Positions 1 through 10,865 of a DNA stretch of 64,000 nucleotides are shown here, in pieces. Where the stretch lies: NCBI GenBank assembly GCA_001632435.1, contig KV423931.1:103833-167832 (forward strand), read 5' to 3'. This DNA is from Calocera cornea HHB12733 (lineage: Eukaryota > Basidiomycota > Dacrymycetes > Dacrymycetales > Dacrymycetaceae). Every line of letters begins with the position of its first letter. Position 1 is the first letter of the stretch. The notes beneath the pieces are model-generated. The model saw nothing but the letters and a program-made list of their open reading frames with translations. It was not told the origin of the DNA and made no database searches. The position numbers were made by a program, and so were the translations under genes.

Positions 1-216
1 TCAGCACCTCTGCTTCCAACCCCTCTCGCTTCAGCACCTCTGCTTCCAACGACCCGGCTCCCAACCCCTCTCGCTTCAGCACCTCTGCTTCCAACGACCC
101 GGCTTCCAACCCCTCTCGCTTCAGCACCTCTGCTTCCAACGACCCGGCTTCCAACCCCTCCCGCTTCAGCACCTCTGCTTCCAACCCCTCTCGCTTCAGC
201 ACCTCTGCTTCCAACG
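1..216 (+). repeat. Tandem ~45 bp minisatellite, about five units
   Basis: The unit is built from CTTCAGCACCTCTGCTTCCAA, GACCCGGCTTC and CAACCCCTCTCG blocks. Some units lack the GACCCGGCT block, so the array alternates 45 bp and 30 bp periods. Period lengths are multiples of three, which keeps the frame of the host gene. Related copies lie on the minus strand near 2925-3010 and 1590-1660. Confidence 0.85.
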
Positions 217-644
217 GATGCCCACTCCTGGACCCCGACATCAACAACATCATCCAGGATGATAACATGATGCTAGAGGGTGACAGCTCAAGCGAGGACC
301 TCCCCGCCTACCAGAGGTGGCCTGACATCGTACCCTACTATGTGACCTTGCGCAAACCGGAGGAGTACGCCCAAGCTATGTCGGAACCAGCCAGCCCGTG
401 CCCGTCTTACCCTTCCTCGCCGCGCAGCGACTCGAGCGTCCTTCACCCATCTCCCCCACCTTCACCCACCCCCGCTCGCGTAGCCTTGCGCAAGCCACTT
501 TCGGAACGATTCAACTTGGCACCCGAGGCGTTGGAGGCTGCAGCCCGTGATGCGGCCCGCAAGCAGGTACAGGCGGAGATGGAGAGGGCAGGGCACGGCT
601 GGGCAGGGCCGCTTGCTCAACATTCCACTCGCTACACCGTCTAA
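3..644 (+). CDS. 3' part of a Ser/Pro-rich repeat protein, 5' end outside window
   Basis: The reading frame is open from the first bases of the window to a stop at 642-644, so the gene is 5'-truncated. About 72 residues are built from a roughly 15-residue repeat (STSASNDPASNPSRF), with shorter units at both ends. A unique acidic segment follows (LDPDINNIIQDDN), then a Ser/Pro-rich linker and a basic helical tail rich in Ala, Arg and Lys (about residues 165-200). I recognise no domain. The repeat DNA also occurs, on the opposite strand and in another frame, in the convergent gene that ends at 981. An ATG at 267 could start a shorter protein, but the repeat keeps the same frame upstream, so I treat it as coding. 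Function unknown. Confidence 0.5.
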   Translation, partial: STSASNPSRFSTSASNDPAPNPSRFSTSASNDPASNPSRFSTSASNDPASNPSRFSTSASNPSRFSTSASNGCPLLDPDINNIIQDDNMMLEGDSSSEDLPAYQRWPDIVPYYVTLRKPEEYAQAMSEPASPCPSYPSSPRSDSSVLHPSPPPSPTPARVALRKPLSERFNLAPEALEAAARDAARKQVQAEMERAGHGWAGPLAQHSTRYTV

Positions 645-980
645 TTCATCTTCTGCGATATGCACAACTATGTAATTGACTCCCCACTATGCTCTCCCAC
701 GCTATCTCAACTTTCCCACCCATTCCTTCCCCTCCTTTCCCCCACGCGCCCCTTTGTTGGGAGCTCCCACTCTCCTTATTATTACGCCCTTAGGGCAATG
801 AATGTATTAAGCCATGTATGGCGATAGCTAACTAAATACACTCATTCAAAAAAAATGTCTACGAAACGAAAACGAGAACAAAGAGTGACTGTGGGCATTA
901 GAAATGCACAAGAGAGTGAATTAGTAACCGAGGTGATGCTGACACCTGGGCAGCTGTATTAGGGATCAAGAGGGGAAATC
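645..980. other. Intergenic space between two convergent genes
   Basis: No coding frame is supported. It carries the 3' ends of both flanking genes. The stretch near 790-850 is AT-richer, as expected for 3' untranslated or termination sequence. On the minus strand a short donor/acceptor pair at about 983-953 could extend the 981 gene by a few dozen residues, but the TAA at 981-983 is the simpler end. Confidence 0.5.
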
Positions 981-2906
981 TTACCTGGTTCTGAGCTGGC
1001 GTGTCTTCTTGAGCTTGCTGCTCTCTGTAACGATTTGCCGGGCTTTACGGGAGAACTCCATCCATGGAGCGTGTGGTTTCTCGGTGTATTCGTCGACCAG
1101 TCCCTTCAACATCGGGTTGTTGAGGTAGCCAGCATGCTGACGATATGACCCAGGTGCCTTGTCAAAGCCGTAGAACTCGCGGAATGCCACGCTGAAGACC
1201 TTCTTCTCCTTCAGCATCGTGTGCTTGATCATCTTGATGGCATTGCAGATCGTTCCGAATGAACGGGATCCCGGCCATTCGTCATTGAGGATCTCAGCAA
1301 TGGGGATAGGAGGGGAGGATGGAGGCAGGGATGGTGAGGGCGGAGGTGAAGACATGACGGCGTCAAGAAGTGCAAGTACCCCAGGTCGTGGGGAGGACCG
1401 AACAGGGGTGCAAGGTGGCAAGGTTTGAAGCGGGTTGTCGGATGCCAGGTCGATCTCCTCGGGAGAACGACGTGAGAGGTCTAGATCGACCGGTTCGACC
1501 AGTGCACTCTGCACTCTGCGCCGGAGAGGCGTACGCGGGACAGGAAGATTGAGGTTCTGCCCTGAGCGCCCAGACGCAGCTGCTGAAAGAGGAGAGGCTA
1601 TGGGAGATGGAGGCAGAGGTGCTGAAGCAAGAGGGGTTGGGAGCAAAGGTGTATGTGGGCGCTTGGCCCCTCGCCGCGCGTCTCGCAAAGGCATGGGAAG
1701 GTCGCTCATCTCTGCTTTGAGACCAGGCGCATCGAGACCTACACCAGGAAGTCTGCAAAGCAAGCGCTCCCCGCGGCCAACCGTACGGTATGTTGTCGAA
1801 TCGTAAGACGACCAGCTTTGCGAGGCTGGCTCGAAGATGAAGATCTCGTCTGCCTCGTCGCCAACTTCCGCAAACACCACGTCGAGCACTCGCTTGGGCC
1901 AGTTGAACAGGCGAGTTGCCAAGGCGCCAAGGTCGGAGGATTGAGCCGGGACCTTGTAGGTAAGCTTCTGTGTCTGCGGGTAGGGTCAGCAACTAGAGAA
2001 TTGATAGAGTGCGAGACACGAACCTTCGTGAATAACACCAAGTCGAACAGACGCGCAAGCTCTTCGGTTCGCTCGTGTGCCTCCTTCTGTGCCTTCTTCC
2101 GAGCTTCGTCCGCTCGAAGCTCGTCTTGTCAAAAGGCGAGATAATCGGTGGGGAGGCGACGTCCGACCTGTGATGGGCCGTGGAATGCCTGCGTCGGTGG
2201 CAGCGCCGCCGCTGCAGTTCGTCCTTCACCCCCGCCCGGACGTTCTGCAGCCTCCAAACCTCCCCGACCCCAACCTCGCTGGACCTCCTCCCTTTCCTCC
2301 CTTTCCCAATCCTGCTGCACCTCCTCCGGCCTGCCATGGTAGTCGCAGCCAACCGAAACACCCCACTGCTCGCAGGTTCTGGGCTTCCGGCAGCACTCTT
2401 TGCACCAACCGCCCTTCCCGCATGCCTGAGCACTACGGCCGCCGCCGCAGGCGATGCAGCTGCGATATCTCCGACCGGATGCGTCAAGCGCGGATCGTGC
2501 TCGCCTGTGCGGGGCATCGTTGTGTGCTGGACTTGAGCTCCAGGAGGGAATGGCTTCTTCCATGCTCTGTTGCAATGCCCAACGATCGTCCTCATGGAGC
2601 TTGTCAGTAAGCCATGTGATTTTCTCCCTATTGTTCTTGTGAACATCGTTGTAGCACTACGGTTTGATTAGCACAGGAACCCGTAGAGAACAAAACGGCA
2701 CTGACCACAGAGAGAATTCGGCCGTAGTTCGTCTCATCCCTCTTTTTCCGATTCATGCAGACCTGAGCTTTGCCCCGCTGGCGGCATATTGGACAATACA
2801 CCGGGAATGGGATCGTGATCTTCTTTGCTGGATTGCCAATACGGTCGTTGATGACCTTGAGAACCTCTTCGACCGCGAGATCGGCACTGAGAGGCCGAGG
2901 TGCCAT
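981..2906 (-). CDS. Uncharacterised cysteine-motif protein, four exons
   Basis: Proposed exons are 2906-2706, 2656-2230, 2124-2024 and 1973-981, giving about 573 residues. Every joint has GT-AG ends and matching phase. The N-terminus has a CPIC pair followed by a Cys (zinc-knuckle-like). Residues about 110-150 hold a dense cluster, CIACGGG then CGKGGWCKECC, TCEQWG and GCDYH, which looks like a metal-binding module. A charged helix (EARKKAQKEAHERTEELARL) follows. The C-terminal exon has a Pro/Ser-rich middle and a conserved-looking end (NDEWPGSRSFGTICNAIKMI to KKTRQLRTR). The intron at 2229-2125 is an inference; it removes an in-frame TGA at 2129-2131. If that intron is not used the gene is broken. 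The frame stays open upstream to 3389, so the start could be earlier. Function unknown. Confidence 0.6.
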
Positions 2907-4450
2907 GGGAGGGGCTGCGAGGTGAGGGGGTGAAGCGGGAGGGGTTGGGACGGGAGGGGGTGAAGCGGGAGGGGTTGGGAGCTGGGTCGTTGGAAGCAGA
3001 GGCGCTGGAGCGAGAGGGAAAGTCGAGCGTGATGCCCGAGCTCGAGCAGGAGGTGCCCGAGCCCGAGTACAAGATGTTGTTGTTGACGGTGTGTGGCTGA
3101 GGAAGATGTTGGAGTTGGGTAAGGTGAGCTGAGAGGGGTTGAAGATGTTGAAGAGCGTGCAGAAGGTGCAGAAGAAGCCTCGGAGCAGAGAAAAGCGGTG
3201 AGAAGACGAAAACAAGTGCGGTGGCGCGGGTTCCCCGTATAACGGAAAGCGGGAACCATTGGCGTCCCTGGCGATCATCAAAGTGCCTATTCGCATAGTT
3301 TCTTGCAGCCCATACACCATCCCGAGCAATGAACGGCCGATATTCGGTGAGCTGGTTGAGAACGTTGACCGCCAGTCCGGCCCTCGCATAGATATACAGC
3401 AATGGTGAAGCCCACGCCAGTCTCACCGCATGTGCGGCGCCGTCATGGGTCTTCCCAATAGCCCAGATCATCCTCAGAGAGAGATAAATGCAAAGTAAAG
3501 CAGATGTTGCACCGTTTAGTGCGATGTGCATTGTTGAGCACGGATGCCAACAACAATGCACACGGTATCCGCTTATCAAGGGCCTTACAGTACTAAGGGT
3601 CATAGCCGGTGATGCGGACACGGGATCAAACGGAGGTAAATTTGTATCCTATGCGCTCTGCGCTCTGCGCTCTGCACAGCGCAGAGCGATTGTCACGAAA
3701 CACGGAAGTCCTCCGCGGACACGCGGGTGACGCGTGTGTCTCACTGCCTGCCCGCCCTTCCTCTCGGCCGGGCGTTCCTGGACTGGGCGGGTGGAGCGGG
3801 CACCGTCCCACTCCTCGGACTGCTGGGCCGGGCCAGGAAACGGGCTGTTGGAGCAATTGGGGGACTAGCATAGACTTGTTAGTAAACATTGCCCGGAATG
3901 GGGCGATCAGCAATTAGCAGTGCTTGATTGGACTGCTTTGCTTGGACCCTGCTGCCCTACTGTACGTACATAAGCTTCTCAAGTTAAGTTGGCATGCGAG
4001 CTTCCGATCGTGACGCGCCGGACGGCATACGGCGCTATATTCCTGACCACAAACACCGGTTCTGACCAGCCGGCTCAGTATTCAGAAGACTGAGGGACGG
4101 GTGACATGGCTCGGCGGATCGCTGAAAGGGGCAGGTGGGCAATCGGTATCTGTGAATTCCCCCCAGCATGCAGAAGTACAATACAGTAGCCGGGCGGTTC
4201 CCCTGACCTGACACAGGTTCTAGTCCCTCGGTTCTCGTCAGTTCTTTCATTAGAGCTCGGACCGTGTATGCGCGTAGTTTCTTCTACTGTAACGAACGGA
4301 AGACTCGGGAGTCATCAAGTCAACATCCTTTGATTCCCCGCACTGATGATGGGCACAGCCGCTCTTCCAGTTCCACCCGCTTGCGGGTATACGGTAGTTG
4401 AGGTATCTTGCTGAGGTATGCCGGCGCACATCCCACCTGTGTAGCGAGCG
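2907..4450. other. Gene-poor stretch with repeat copies and a small hairpin
   Basis: No convincing gene. The minus strand of 2907-3020 carries copies of the CCAACCCCTCCCGCTTCACC repeat and may be untranslated leader or an N-terminal extension of the downstream gene. At 3654-3688 the heptamer CGCTCTG is repeated three times and followed by its inverted copy (AGCGCAGAGCG), giving an 11 bp stem. The rest looks like ordinary promoter or intergenic sequence. Confidence 0.5.
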
Positions 4451-5242
4451 CTACCCACCCTCCCCCTCCCCCTCCCGCAACAAGGTGAACCTCCACAGCT
4501 CGACACCCTCCCAATCCCCCTGCATCCCCCCACCCCTCGCGACAGCCTTCCTCAAGCTGCCCTGCCCGACCCTCCTCCCCGCAAACCGCGCCTTCGCCTC
4601 CCTCAGCGCCTCATCAACGAGCGCAGGATCACGCCTCTCCAGGCAGAGCAGCACGGGGCAGGAGCGTGTCTTTCCCAGGGGGGTGGAGAGCCGGGCAAGA
4701 GAGGCGAGGGTGTCGAGCAAGGGGCCGACGAGCGAGGGGTGGTACACCGTGTCCGCGCTCAGGATGAGGTCGTACGGCGGCCCAAGCGCCCACAGCGCAC
4801 AGTCGAGCGGCTCGCGCCAGTCCACAGCCTGCACTTCTACTGCCCCCCAGTCCGGCCTCGCACGAGCAAGATTGTGCGCTATGTTGGTGGAGAGCACACC
4901 GGAGGCGATGAACGGCACGTCGCTCGCGAGGACGTCCCAGCCCTGGCTGGCGAGCGCGAGCGTGGTGAGTCCCGTCCCCGAGCCGAGCTCGCATGCGCGG
5001 CGCCGCCTCCCTAGCTGAGCAGTCGACCGTGTCGCTCCGGTACCAGGCTGGGAAGTACGTGGGGCTGGAGCGGCGGCAGGCGCAGGGTACTCGGCCAGCA
5101 CGTACAGCGCAAGCACCTGCCCGCAGAGCCACAGCGCGGTGCCGTTCGACTCTGCCGATGCGGACTGGGCGAGCTCGAACGTGTGCGAGGGGAACGGCAC
5201 GCGCAGGAGGGGGACGTGCTTCGTCTCGTGCGCGGGGAGCAT
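4451..5242 (-). CDS. Class I SAM-dependent methyltransferase, METTL21/EFM-like
   Basis: Single-exon frame of 263 residues. It has the SAM-binding motif I ELGSGTGLTTLALA (about residues 85-98), an acidic post-I strand (WDVLASDVP), and DLILSADTVYHPSL (about 158-171), the motif IV region of the lysine methyltransferases in the Methyltransf_16 family. These enzymes methylate lysines on elongation factors or chaperones in the cytosol. Which substrate is used here cannot be read from the sequence. The start is an ATG 28 residues before the conserved NGTALWLCGQ segment. A 33 nt in-frame stretch at 5043-5011 begins with GT and ends with AG; it could be a very short intron or a small Ala/Thr-rich insertion just before motif I. 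Confidence 0.8.
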   Translation of the reverse strand: MLPAHETKHVPLLRVPFPSHTFELAQSASAESNGTALWLCGQVLALYVLAEYPAPAAAPAPRTSQPGTGATRSTAQLGRRRRACELGSGTGLTTLALASQGWDVLASDVPFIASGVLSTNIAHNLARARPDWGAVEVQAVDWREPLDCALWALGPPYDLILSADTVYHPSLVGPLLDTLASLARLSTPLGKTRSCPVLLCLERRDPALVDEALREAKARFAGRRVGQGSLRKAVARGGGMQGDWEGVELWRFTLLREGEGEGG

Positions 5243-6152
5243 GCGGGTGGCGGGGAGAGTCGCTGACTCGAGTCGGTCGGAGGCCTGATTATCTCAGGAT
5301 CATCATTTGGCAGGAGAGCGGCTCGAGTTGTGAGCGTGTCGGTCTTAAGATATGTGCGGGAGATCGGCGTTAGTCAGCGTCTCAATCACAGCCTCGATTG
5401 CCGTACAGCGTCTCCCGTTCTGGAGCGTACAAATGCCCATCGCGCGTTGATATTCTGCCCCTGTACCCTGCTGATACGGTCTGGTGCAGCTTATTCTTAG
5501 ATAATGATCTGGCAGGGTACTGCACTGTAGGGTCGCGCCGGCGCCGTCGGTCGATGATAACTGAGCAGCTGGACGCATCACGCGGGCCCAGTCATCGGCA
5601 GCCCGTCCGGCGTGGAATCTGCTGGCACCGCTCCCCGCAGCTGCAGCTGTAGCCGCTCTACTTACAGCTTGCGGACTCCCGTTCACATCTCATCTGCCGG
5701 CAGTAGTACAACACGATCGTAGTAACCCTAGTCGCGAGCCCTGCCAGGCCGTCAGCGCGCCGCCATTGGTCCGCGCCCTCTTGCCCGAGGCAGAGGAGGA
5801 CAAGTCGGAGTCTAAACACGGAGAGCTGATAGCCTCCGCGCGTGTGGCGCGGTTCACCGCTTTGCAAGACTGGGCCCGCCCGTCCGCCCGTAGTGCCCCG
5901 CGCAGACCAGACTGACACTGACGCCGACGACGTCGTCCGCTGCTCTGTCCCTTTTGTACCACTTTCTACCCCGCCCGCTCCATCTTCCTCCCATCCGACA
6001 TCCGACCGTGGAGAGCCCGCTGCCCGCTCTACCGCATACCATAACGCGCGAGAAAGGTAGCATATCTCTGCAATAATGGTGCGTGCTGCATTCCATTCGT
6101 AATGCACGAGTGACGCGGCTGACCACGGCGCCTTCGTCAGCAAGCAGACGGA
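5243..6152. other. Divergent promoter region of the methyltransferase and the deubiquitinase
   Basis: No supported gene. GC-rich sequence between two genes transcribed away from each other, so it holds both promoters and 5' leaders. A pyrimidine-rich stretch near 5940-6000 lies about 150-200 bp upstream of the deubiquitinase start. Confidence 0.5.
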
Positions 6153-9100
6153 ATGGACATCGAAGAGAAAAACGGGCTCCTCCCGCTAGAGCATGAGGAG
6201 CCCGTGTCCGTGCGCGACCGTGCGTATTCTCCCGCTCATCGTTGTGGACAGTGATGGTAATCGTGGTGAATGATCGCAGACAAGGCGTTTGCGGCCAAGC
6301 ACATGCAGGACCTTGGATACGACGTGGAGGACTTCAAGGTGTACACCTGGAAGCTGACGAAATGGCGCTCGCTGGACAGGCGATTAACAAGTCCGGAATT
6401 CGAGTGCGGCGGCCACCGGTGGTGCGTCTCGCCTTATCGCGCGTTGTATGCGCCGTCTCGCTGACATTGACCCGCAATGCAGGAGGATCCTCCTCTTCCC
6501 GTTTGGGAACGTCAACGCGTCGACAATCGATACCGTATCAATCTATCTTGACTATGCGAATCCTAAAGGATCGCCAGAGGGCTGGCACGCGTGCGCACAG
6601 TTCGCTTTGGTCCTGTCGAACATCCACGATCCCACCTGTTTCATCTCGAGCCGTACGTCACCATCCGTCCACAGGGTCCGTTGATGCTAATCGTTCGCAG
6701 ACGCGCACCACCGCTTTGTCGCCGAGGAGTGCGATTGGGGTTTCACACGCTTTTGCGAGCTGAAGAAACTCCACCAGGTTCAGGAGAACCTAGGTCACAC
6801 ACGACCTATTCTCGAGGACGACAGCGCGGAGATAACGGCGTTCGTGCGCGTGCTGAAGGATGAGACAGGGGTGCTATGGCACAACTTCATCAAGTGCGTC
6901 TTTTGTCCTCTCGCTCGTGGTAGTCTGTCCCTGACACAGCGTTACAGCTATGACTCCAAGAAAGAGACCGGCATGGTCGGTCTCAAGAACCAGGGCGCCA
7001 CATGTTACATGAACTCCCTTCTGCAATCCCTCTTCTTCACCAACTACTTCCGAAAAGCCGTATACAAGATACCTACAGATCATGATCACGCAACAGAAAG
7101 CGTCGCGCTCGCTATGCAGCGCGTCTTCTACCTCCTGCAGACATCGGACCAATCAGTAGGCACGACCGAGCTCACAAAGTCGTTCGGTTGGAAGTCGCTC
7201 GATTCGTTCTTGCAGCACGATGTGCAGGAGTTCAACCGTGTCCTCCAAGATAACCTGGAGACAAAGATGAAGGGGACTTTAGCGGAGGGGGCGATCTCGA
7301 AGTTGTTCACCGGCAAAATGAAGAGTTACATCAAGTGTGTCAATGTGGACTACGAGTCCTCGCGCACGGAAGAGTTCTATGGTGCGTGGATTTCTTCTGG
7401 GTCTGCACCATGTGTCTCATATTGGTTTAGATATCCAGCTCAACGTGAAGGGTCTGCGGGATCTTCATGAATCCTTCAGGGACTACGTTGCGGTGGAGAC
7501 TTTGGAGGGGGATAACAAGTACATGGCGGAAGGATACGGACTGCAGGATGCAAGGAAGGGTGTCATCTTCCAGAGCTTCCCACCAGTTCTGCACCTACAA
7601 CTGAAGCGCTTCGAGTACGATATCCAGCGCGACGCCATGGTAAAGATCAACGATCGCCATGAGTTCCCTCTGGAAATCGACCTCGCCGACTTTGTCGAGC
7701 CCGAATACCGTGGCGCGGACTCGTGGAGCTACAAGCTGCACGGAGTTCTTGTGCACTCCGGCGATCTGCACGGTGGCCACTACTTTGCGCTGATCAAGCC
7801 CGAGAAGGACGGGAAGTGGTTCAAGTTTGACGACGACCGCGTCACCCGTGCAACCACTCGTGAGGTGCTAGAGGAGAATTACGGCGGTGAAATCCAGAAT
7901 GGCTACATGTCCCCAACACCTCGCAACAACGGTGTCAAGAACAAGCGCATGACGAACGCGTACATGTTAGTTTATATCCGCGAGACAGCGATCGACGAAG
8001 TCCTGGCGCCGTTCACCGAGGAGGATACCCCACCGCACTTGAAGGCTCGTCTCGAGGAGGAGCGCCTCGCCAGCGAGGCCAAGAGGCGCGAGCGCGAAGA
8101 GCAACATTTGTTCTTGACGGCCAAGGTCATTACGGACGACTCTTTCCGCCTGCACGAAGGGTTTGATCTTGCTTCTTTCGAAGAGCGGAACTGGCCACCA
8201 TCCGACCTCGAGACATTCCGTGTGCTCAAGCAGGAAACATATGCACGCTTCAAGGAGAGGGTCGCCAAGCATTTCCATTACAACCCCCAAGATATCCGGC
8301 TCTGGCAGCTCGTCAATCGCCAAAATAAGACCGTCCGTCCGGATGCCCCAATACAGGAGCACGAGTCCAATCTCAGTGCGTCCTTCCTCTTCATTACCTG
8401 TTCCGAGACTCATGATCACTCGTACAGCGATGGAAATGGTCAGGACGAATTCGTCATCCCGACAGGCGGAGCTACGGCTGTACCTGGACTTCTACCCGCC
8501 GGTGGAGAGAAAGAGGCTCACGGACCAGGGGAATGCACCCATAATGATCTTCCTGAAGTCGTTCGACGTTGCCAATCAACAGCTGCTCGGCATAGGAAAG
8601 CATTATGTCCAGAGACATCAGAAGGTCGGAGATCTGGTTTCGTATATCAACGAGACCATGCATTTCCCTCCCGGCACACCGTTGAAGCTCTACGAGGAGA
8701 TTAAGCCCGGTATGATCGAGCTCATGAAGCTCAAAACGACTTTCGCACAAAGCGAAATCCAGGATGGTGATATCATCTGCTTCCAGGTTGAGATTAGCGA
8801 CAAAGAGTAAGCACTCTTGTGTAAATCTGACCAAACGTCGCGCTAATTTCCTGCAGTTCTCGAGACCTAGAAGAGCAAGGAAAGCACCCTAATCCCATAT
8901 CTCATTACGATTTCCTGCAAAACCGCGTCATGATCTTCTTCAAGCCAAAGGTGGAGGATAACGACCCGCACTCAACGTTCCAGCTTGTCTTCAGCAAGAA
9001 GCAGCACTATGAGACTATGGCACAGAAAGTCGGCGATCACCTCAGATGGGACCCGATCAAGTTGCGGTTCACCACCACCAACACCTCGAACGGCGCACCC

Positions 9101-9939
9101 AAGAACGTTCTCAAGCGCTCCTTGAACCAGACGATTGCCGAAATCATTCAGCCGAGCTACCTGACGCCGCAGTCCACAATCCTGTACTACGAGAAGCTTG
9201 ATGTCAGCATCGTGGAATTGGAGACGAAGCGCAGCTTAAAGGTTGTTTGGACGGGTCTGCACAACAAGGAAGAGAGCACACAATTTTTCCTCCTGCCGAA
9301 GACGAACTCGGTCGCAGATCTGGCCGATAACCTTGCCAAAATGGTAACCCTGTCTCCACAAGGATCAGGGAGGATCCGGGTTTTTGATATCAGCCGCGAC
9401 GGGAAGATGCAACGGGAGTACAGTGCATCGGACATGCTTGGAAACCTCCCGGAAATGAACGAAATCTATGCGGAGGAGATACCCGTAGAGGAATATACGA
9501 CGGATGAGAAGGACAAGACAATCCACGTCTTCCACTTTACCAAGGAGCCAGCACGTTTCCATGGCGTGCCGTTCCGTTTCGTGCTGAAGCCCGTATGTTG
9601 CCCTTCCACAAAGGATGCCGCGTCGTCTTACCTCTCCTGTAGGGCGAGCCTTTCTCCGAGACGAAGAAGCGCCTTCAGATACGGCTAGGTCTGTCCGACA
9701 AGGACATTGCGAAGTACCGCTTTGCGCTTGTGTCTTCTGCAATGTTCAAGCAACCCACATACATCGCTGACGGTTAGTGTTTCAACCTAGCCTTCATCAC
9801 CTAATCTAACTTTCACACAGAGGATGTCATATATGACCACAAATTCCAGGATGGGGACGTCCTTGGCCTGGACCATATCGACAGGTCCGGCAAGACACGG
9901 ACAGGCGTGGGCGAGAAGGCGATTGTGATCAAGGGATGA
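6153..9939 (+). CDS. Ubiquitin-specific protease, USP7/Ubp15/Ubp21 orthologue
   Basis: Ten exons: 6153-6219, 6280-6421, 6483-6652, 6701-6893, 6948-7381, 7431-8375, 8428-8806, 8857-9592, 9643-9772 and 9821-9939. All joints are GT-AG and in phase, giving 1104 residues, the usual length of USP7. Domains in order: N-terminal MATH/TRAF-like domain (about 25-165, with FKVYTW and SHAHHRF); USP catalytic domain (about 195-515) with nucleophile Cys210 in GLKNQGATCYMNS and general base His452 in GDLHGGHYFAL; then ubiquitin-like HUBL domains (DIRLWQLVNRQNKTVRP and onwards). It removes ubiquitin from substrate proteins in nucleus and cytosol. All key residues are present. The tiny first exon is supported by the joined sequence RDHKAFAAKHMQDLGYD, which restores the conserved family start. 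Confidence 0.95.
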
Positions 9940-10865
9940 TTCGGTTGACTGCTGCTGAGAGCGTTGGGTCGGCACTACCTTGATTGTGATACCATATCCC
10001 GCTGCGTCGGGTCCTGTTCCTTGCACGCTAGTTTTCCTCACGTATTCGTCATTCTGTATTCATGGGATTTGCAACATATCAATCACGACTTGCCCCGCGG
10101 TGCGAAAACGTGTTGGCCTGCTTATTTCAAGTTGAGAACCCGGTTAGCGCCCACGCGTCCGAGGAGAGCCCCTGTTTACCGTGCTCTGCAGCCCTCTCTG
10201 CGACTCTTGCTCGCCCATCCGCGTCATGACTAGGAGTTTGATGTCGCCGTTGTCCGGTGTAGCCCACTTGGCTGACCTGCCGATCGTTCCCTGTTCTATC
10301 ACGACTAAATAATGTCAGTGTTACTGACAGATTGACCAGCGGACCTCTGGACGACCATCCTGTGTGGATTACATGGCGTCTGGTAGAACATCTACAGTTT
10401 CCGTGCCTTAGGTCCTCAAAGCGAGTGCGGCGAGAGCTCACGCATATAGCGTCACGGACAACACCGCATGCAGCGTGTCTTGTTCCACGGACTGAGAGGG
10501 GTACGGAAGGACTGCTATGCACGTTTACTTGTAGACTAGTGCCGACGCGTTGCGCTCCCGTGGACCTTTGGCGCCCACGCCCGCCACTCTTGCTTGTTCC
10601 ATTTGGGACATCGAGCGGAAAACGATTGGAGTGGAAAGTATGAAGGACCAGGGCACAAGGTGAGAACAAATTCTGAGGGTTGTACTGCAAGCGGACCGTC
10701 CATCCCGAGTTGCTCCGCCTTCCTGAGACCACAGGGGGCACAGCACATGCACACAGTGGGGCAATATGCTTATTATAAAGATACATGATTGCTACGATGA
10801 ACAAGCAAGAAGGTATGGACACTTAAGCCCTGTATCCAGCACAAGGTGCGTGCCCGCAGCCAATA
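9940..10865. other. Intergenic region between convergent genes
   Basis: About 0.9 kb without a supported gene. Short frames on both strands lack family features. It carries the 3' ends of the deubiquitinase and of the membrane-protein gene. Confidence 0.5.

Noticed and set aside
1..216. CRISPR-like array
   Set aside because: Eukaryotic DNA, units are tandem without unique spacers, and the frame is coding.
1363..1992. 209-residue minus-strand frame overlapping the orphan gene
   Set aside because: Another frame of the same exon; the chosen frame joins upstream exons in phase.
10127..10822. 231-residue minus-strand open frame between two genes
   Set aside because: No recognisable segment, no conserved motif, and it lies in a 3' flank.
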